DNA of 64,000 nucleotides from Lachnospiraceae bacterium oral taxon 096 (GTDB lineage: Bacteria > Bacillota > Clostridia > Lachnospirales > Lachnospiraceae): contig CP073340.1 of NCBI GenBank assembly GCA_018141845.1, forward strand, positions 1,513,001 to 1,577,000, given 5' to 3'. The notes beneath the pieces were generated by a model. The model made no database searches and had not been told where the DNA came from. It saw only the letters and a program-made list of their open reading frames with translations. Each line of letters opens with the position of its first letter. Within the stretch, counting starts at the first letter, position 1. Shown here piece after piece: positions 62,482 to 64,000 of this stretch. The position numbers and the translations under genes are program-made.

Positions 62482-62922
62482 GTGAGTTTTTTAAAAGGCG
62501 TTACAGATATATTTAGGGGCGATGACGACGACGATGATGTAGATGAGTCTGGGCTTGAGGAGCAAGAAGAGGAAGAGACAAGTAAGCCAAAGCGCTTGGG
62601 AGCCAAAGAAAGGTCGACGACGGAAGCGGGAAGGGGAAGTTATTCCATGTCAAAAAAGGATGATAATCTGGAAGTTCAGATGATTGAACCGAGTATATTT
62701 GATGATGGTGCCCTGGTGAGCGATGCTCTTGCAGCGGGCAAAGTGGTTGTGCTAAATCTTCAGGGCACACACGCACAGGAGTCTGCAAGAATTGTTGACT
62801 ATGTTTCAGGTGTGACCTACAGCATGCATGGAAGTATGCAAAAAGTTTCCAATACCATCTATATTATTACACCAGTCAATGTCAAGTTTTCCGGTGGTCT
62901 TGATCCGATCAATAGACTATGA
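62482..62922 (+). CDS. sepF: Cell division protein SepF
   Basis: A 146-residue protein that binds FtsZ and membranes at the septum. An N-terminal amphipathic helix (S-F-L-K-G-V-T-D-I-F) is followed by an acidic linker with six Asp at 14-19. The SepF core starts near residue 63 and includes V-V-V-L-N-L-Q-G-T and R-I-V-D-Y-V-S-G. The start is GTG 62482 after GGAGGA. ylmH overlaps its end by four bases. Confidence 0.94.
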   Translation: MSFLKGVTDIFRGDDDDDDVDESGLEEQEEEETSKPKRLGAKERSTTEAGRGSYSMSKKDDNLEVQMIEPSIFDDGALVSDALAAGKVVVLNLQGTHAQESARIVDYVSGVTYSMHGSMQKVSNTIYIITPVNVKFSGGLDPINRL

Positions 62923-63668
62923 TGGACAAGGAAGAGTTATTTTTAAAGAAGCGGTTGGCGGAGTTGGCAAGAAATTGTGAGTTTCGCCACAGACCGACGC
63001 ATAGTGTATTTTTGAATTTATATGAGCAGACAGTCTTTCGCTCGATGACCGATACATTTTCAGGCGTTCAATGGAAACTGGACGGTGGATATGATGAGGC
63101 GGAGCGAAGGGTTGTTTGCTTTCTTCCGTTCTCTTGTGAGGAAGAAGATGTCCTTGACTATCTTCGCATTGAGCCGAGCAATGAAAAGTTTGCCCAAAAC
63201 CTAAGCCACAGGGATTATCTTGGGGCATTGATGAATTTGGGACTTGAGCGACATATGATGGGGGACATTGTTGTAGATGGCTTTGTTGCCCACATCATTG
63301 TCTTAGCAAGTGTCAGCGAAGTTATCTTACAAAACCTTGAATTTGTGGCAAAGACCAAGGTCAAAGTCAGCAAAGAGGAAAGAGAAGAGATTGCTCGCTC
63401 ACAAAAAAGAGAAGTCAAAAGCATCAATGTCGCCTCACAGCGATTAGATGTGTTGATTGCAGGGGCATTTCATCTGTCAAGAAATGCCGTCAGTGAGTAT
63501 CTGATGGCACAGAAAGTATTTGTCAATGCCAAGATGACCACCAATCATTCCTATATAGTTCAGGAGAAGGATTTGATTTCTGTGCGAGGAATGGGACGGT
63601 TTCGCTATCTTGGCGATGCCCATATCACAAGAAAGGGAAGAATAAGTGTACAAATTGAGTGCTTTTAG
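62919..63668 (+). CDS. ylmH: YlmH-type S4-domain RNA-binding protein
   Basis: A 249-residue protein. The N-terminal part is the YlmH-specific domain (D-Y-L-G-A-L-M-N-L-G-L-E-R) and the C-terminal 75 residues are an S4 RNA-binding domain (R-L-D-V-L-I-A-G-A-F-H-L-S-R). YlmH is part of the division cluster, and the B. subtilis homologue has been associated with ribosome function. It overlaps sepF by ATGA. The usual ylmG between sepF and ylmH is missing, and no divIVA follows. Confidence 0.92.
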   Translation: MMDKEELFLKKRLAELARNCEFRHRPTHSVFLNLYEQTVFRSMTDTFSGVQWKLDGGYDEAERRVVCFLPFSCEEEDVLDYLRIEPSNEKFAQNLSHRDYLGALMNLGLERHMMGDIVVDGFVAHIIVLASVSEVILQNLEFVAKTKVKVSKEEREEIARSQKREVKSINVASQRLDVLIAGAFHLSRNAVSEYLMAQKVFVNAKMTTNHSYIVQEKDLISVRGMGRFRYLGDAHITRKGRISVQIECF

Positions 63669-63682
63669 AGGAAAGAGATGAA

Positions 63683-64000
63683 ATGGAACTTTTAGTAAAA
63701 AATCAAGGGACTGCCTATTCCATTGTGATTGAGGGAGACTTCCAAGGATTAGAAGAAAGACTGAGAGACATTCAAGTCGAGGGAAGAAAGATTTGCATTG
63801 TGACCGATACCAATGTCTCTCCACTCTACCTTTGTGAAGTGAAACAAAGAGTGGAAAAAGTGGCAAAGCAAGTTATTGCCGTGACCATTCCTGCGGGGGA
63901 GGAGCACAAGACTCTGGATACCGTGCGAGAGATCTACAAAGAATTAATAGAGCATAAGTTTGATCGAAAGGATCTTCTCCTTGCCCTTGGCGGCGGCGTG
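63683..64000 (+). CDS. aroB: 3-dehydroquinate synthase (N-terminal part, cut by window end)
   Basis: A frame starting at ATG 63683 stays open for 106 codons to the window edge. V-T-D-T-N-V-S-P-L-Y, P-A-G-E-E-H-K-T and L-L-A-L-G-G-G-V are successive NAD-binding signatures of AroB, which cyclises DAHP in the shikimate pathway. GAGGAAAGAG precedes the start. ATG 63678 in another frame stops at once. It follows ylmH by 14 bases; the C-terminal two-thirds are outside the window. Confidence 0.92.
   Translation, partial: MELLVKNQGTAYSIVIEGDFQGLEERLRDIQVEGRKICIVTDTNVSPLYLCEVKQRVEKVAKQVIAVTIPAGEEHKTLDTVREIYKELIEHKFDRKDLLLALGGGV

Noticed and set aside
1..64000. tRNA, rRNA, CRISPR arrays, insertion sequences, phage or integrase genes
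   Set aside because: I saw no cloverleaf-like sequences with CCA ends, no spaced direct-repeat arrays, and no transposase or integrase motifs; all gaps are short and accounted for.

Overview
The window looks like core chromosome from a low-GC Clostridia bacterium, most likely a Lachnospiraceae. The basis is gene order and protein style: pta-ackA-rpmF-plsX-acpP-rnc-smc-ftsY, ylxM-ffh-rpsP-khpA-rimM-trmD-rplS-lepB-rbgA-rnhB, a DUF512 gene followed by der-plsY-gpsA, miaB-mutS-mutL-miaA, radC-mreCD-PBP2-rodA-mgsA, and an ylmE-sepF-ylmH group. Promoters are plain sigma-A type, and several match consensus closely. Genus and species cannot be fixed from the sequence alone. I saw no rRNA, tRNA, CRISPR array, insertion sequence, prophage or integrase.

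Layout. 1-1.6 kb: the end of a probable sugar kinase, a Dabb-fold protein and a repeat-rich, sortase-type surface protein. 1.6-5.2 kb: tmcAL (acetate-dependent tRNA acetylation) on the minus strand, divergent from pta-ackA (acetate and acetyl phosphate). 5.2-12.2 kb: rpmF, plsX, acpP, rnc, smc, ftsY. 12.2-14.7 kb: threonine dehydratase and a CLC transporter. 14.7-22.1 kb: the SRP, ribosome-maturation and tRNA m1G37 block, then signal peptidase, rbgA, rnhB, yraN and pgeF. 22.2-27.9 kb: prs (minus) divergent from the DUF512-der-plsY-gpsA operon. 27.9-32.6 kb: a five-gene branched-chain amino acid ABC transporter. 32.6-36.0 kb: a degenerate RNase H-like protein, two very small membrane-protein genes and alaS. 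36.1-44.1 kb: rpsU, phoH, ybeY, a lipid-linked flippase, two flavoproteins, proB, a DUF896 gene and 5-formyl-THF cyclo-ligase. 44.1-52.3 kb: miaB, mutS, mutL, miaA and a PLP enzyme. 52.4-59.8 kb: radC and the rod-shape/peptidoglycan operon, with mgsA and a DD-carboxypeptidase. 59.9-64 kb: a small P-loop NTPase, an HlyD-like membrane protein, ylmE/yggS, sepF, ylmH and the start of aroB.

Only two genes (tmcAL and prs) lie on the minus strand, and each is divergent from the next operon and convergent with the previous one. Many genes overlap or are separated by only a few bases, so most transcription units are long operons. Nine hairpins with T-tracts separate or attenuate units. Several predicted promoters carry perfect inverted repeats that I could not assign to a known regulator: plsX, ylxM and the prs/DUF512 intergenic region.

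The least explained parts are the surface protein with Gly-X-Y triplets, the RNase H-like gene with lost active-site residues next to two tiny membrane-protein genes, and the P-loop NTPase/HlyD-like pair placed in front of the sepF division cluster. Function assignments rest on family motifs and synteny read by eye; no database search was possible.
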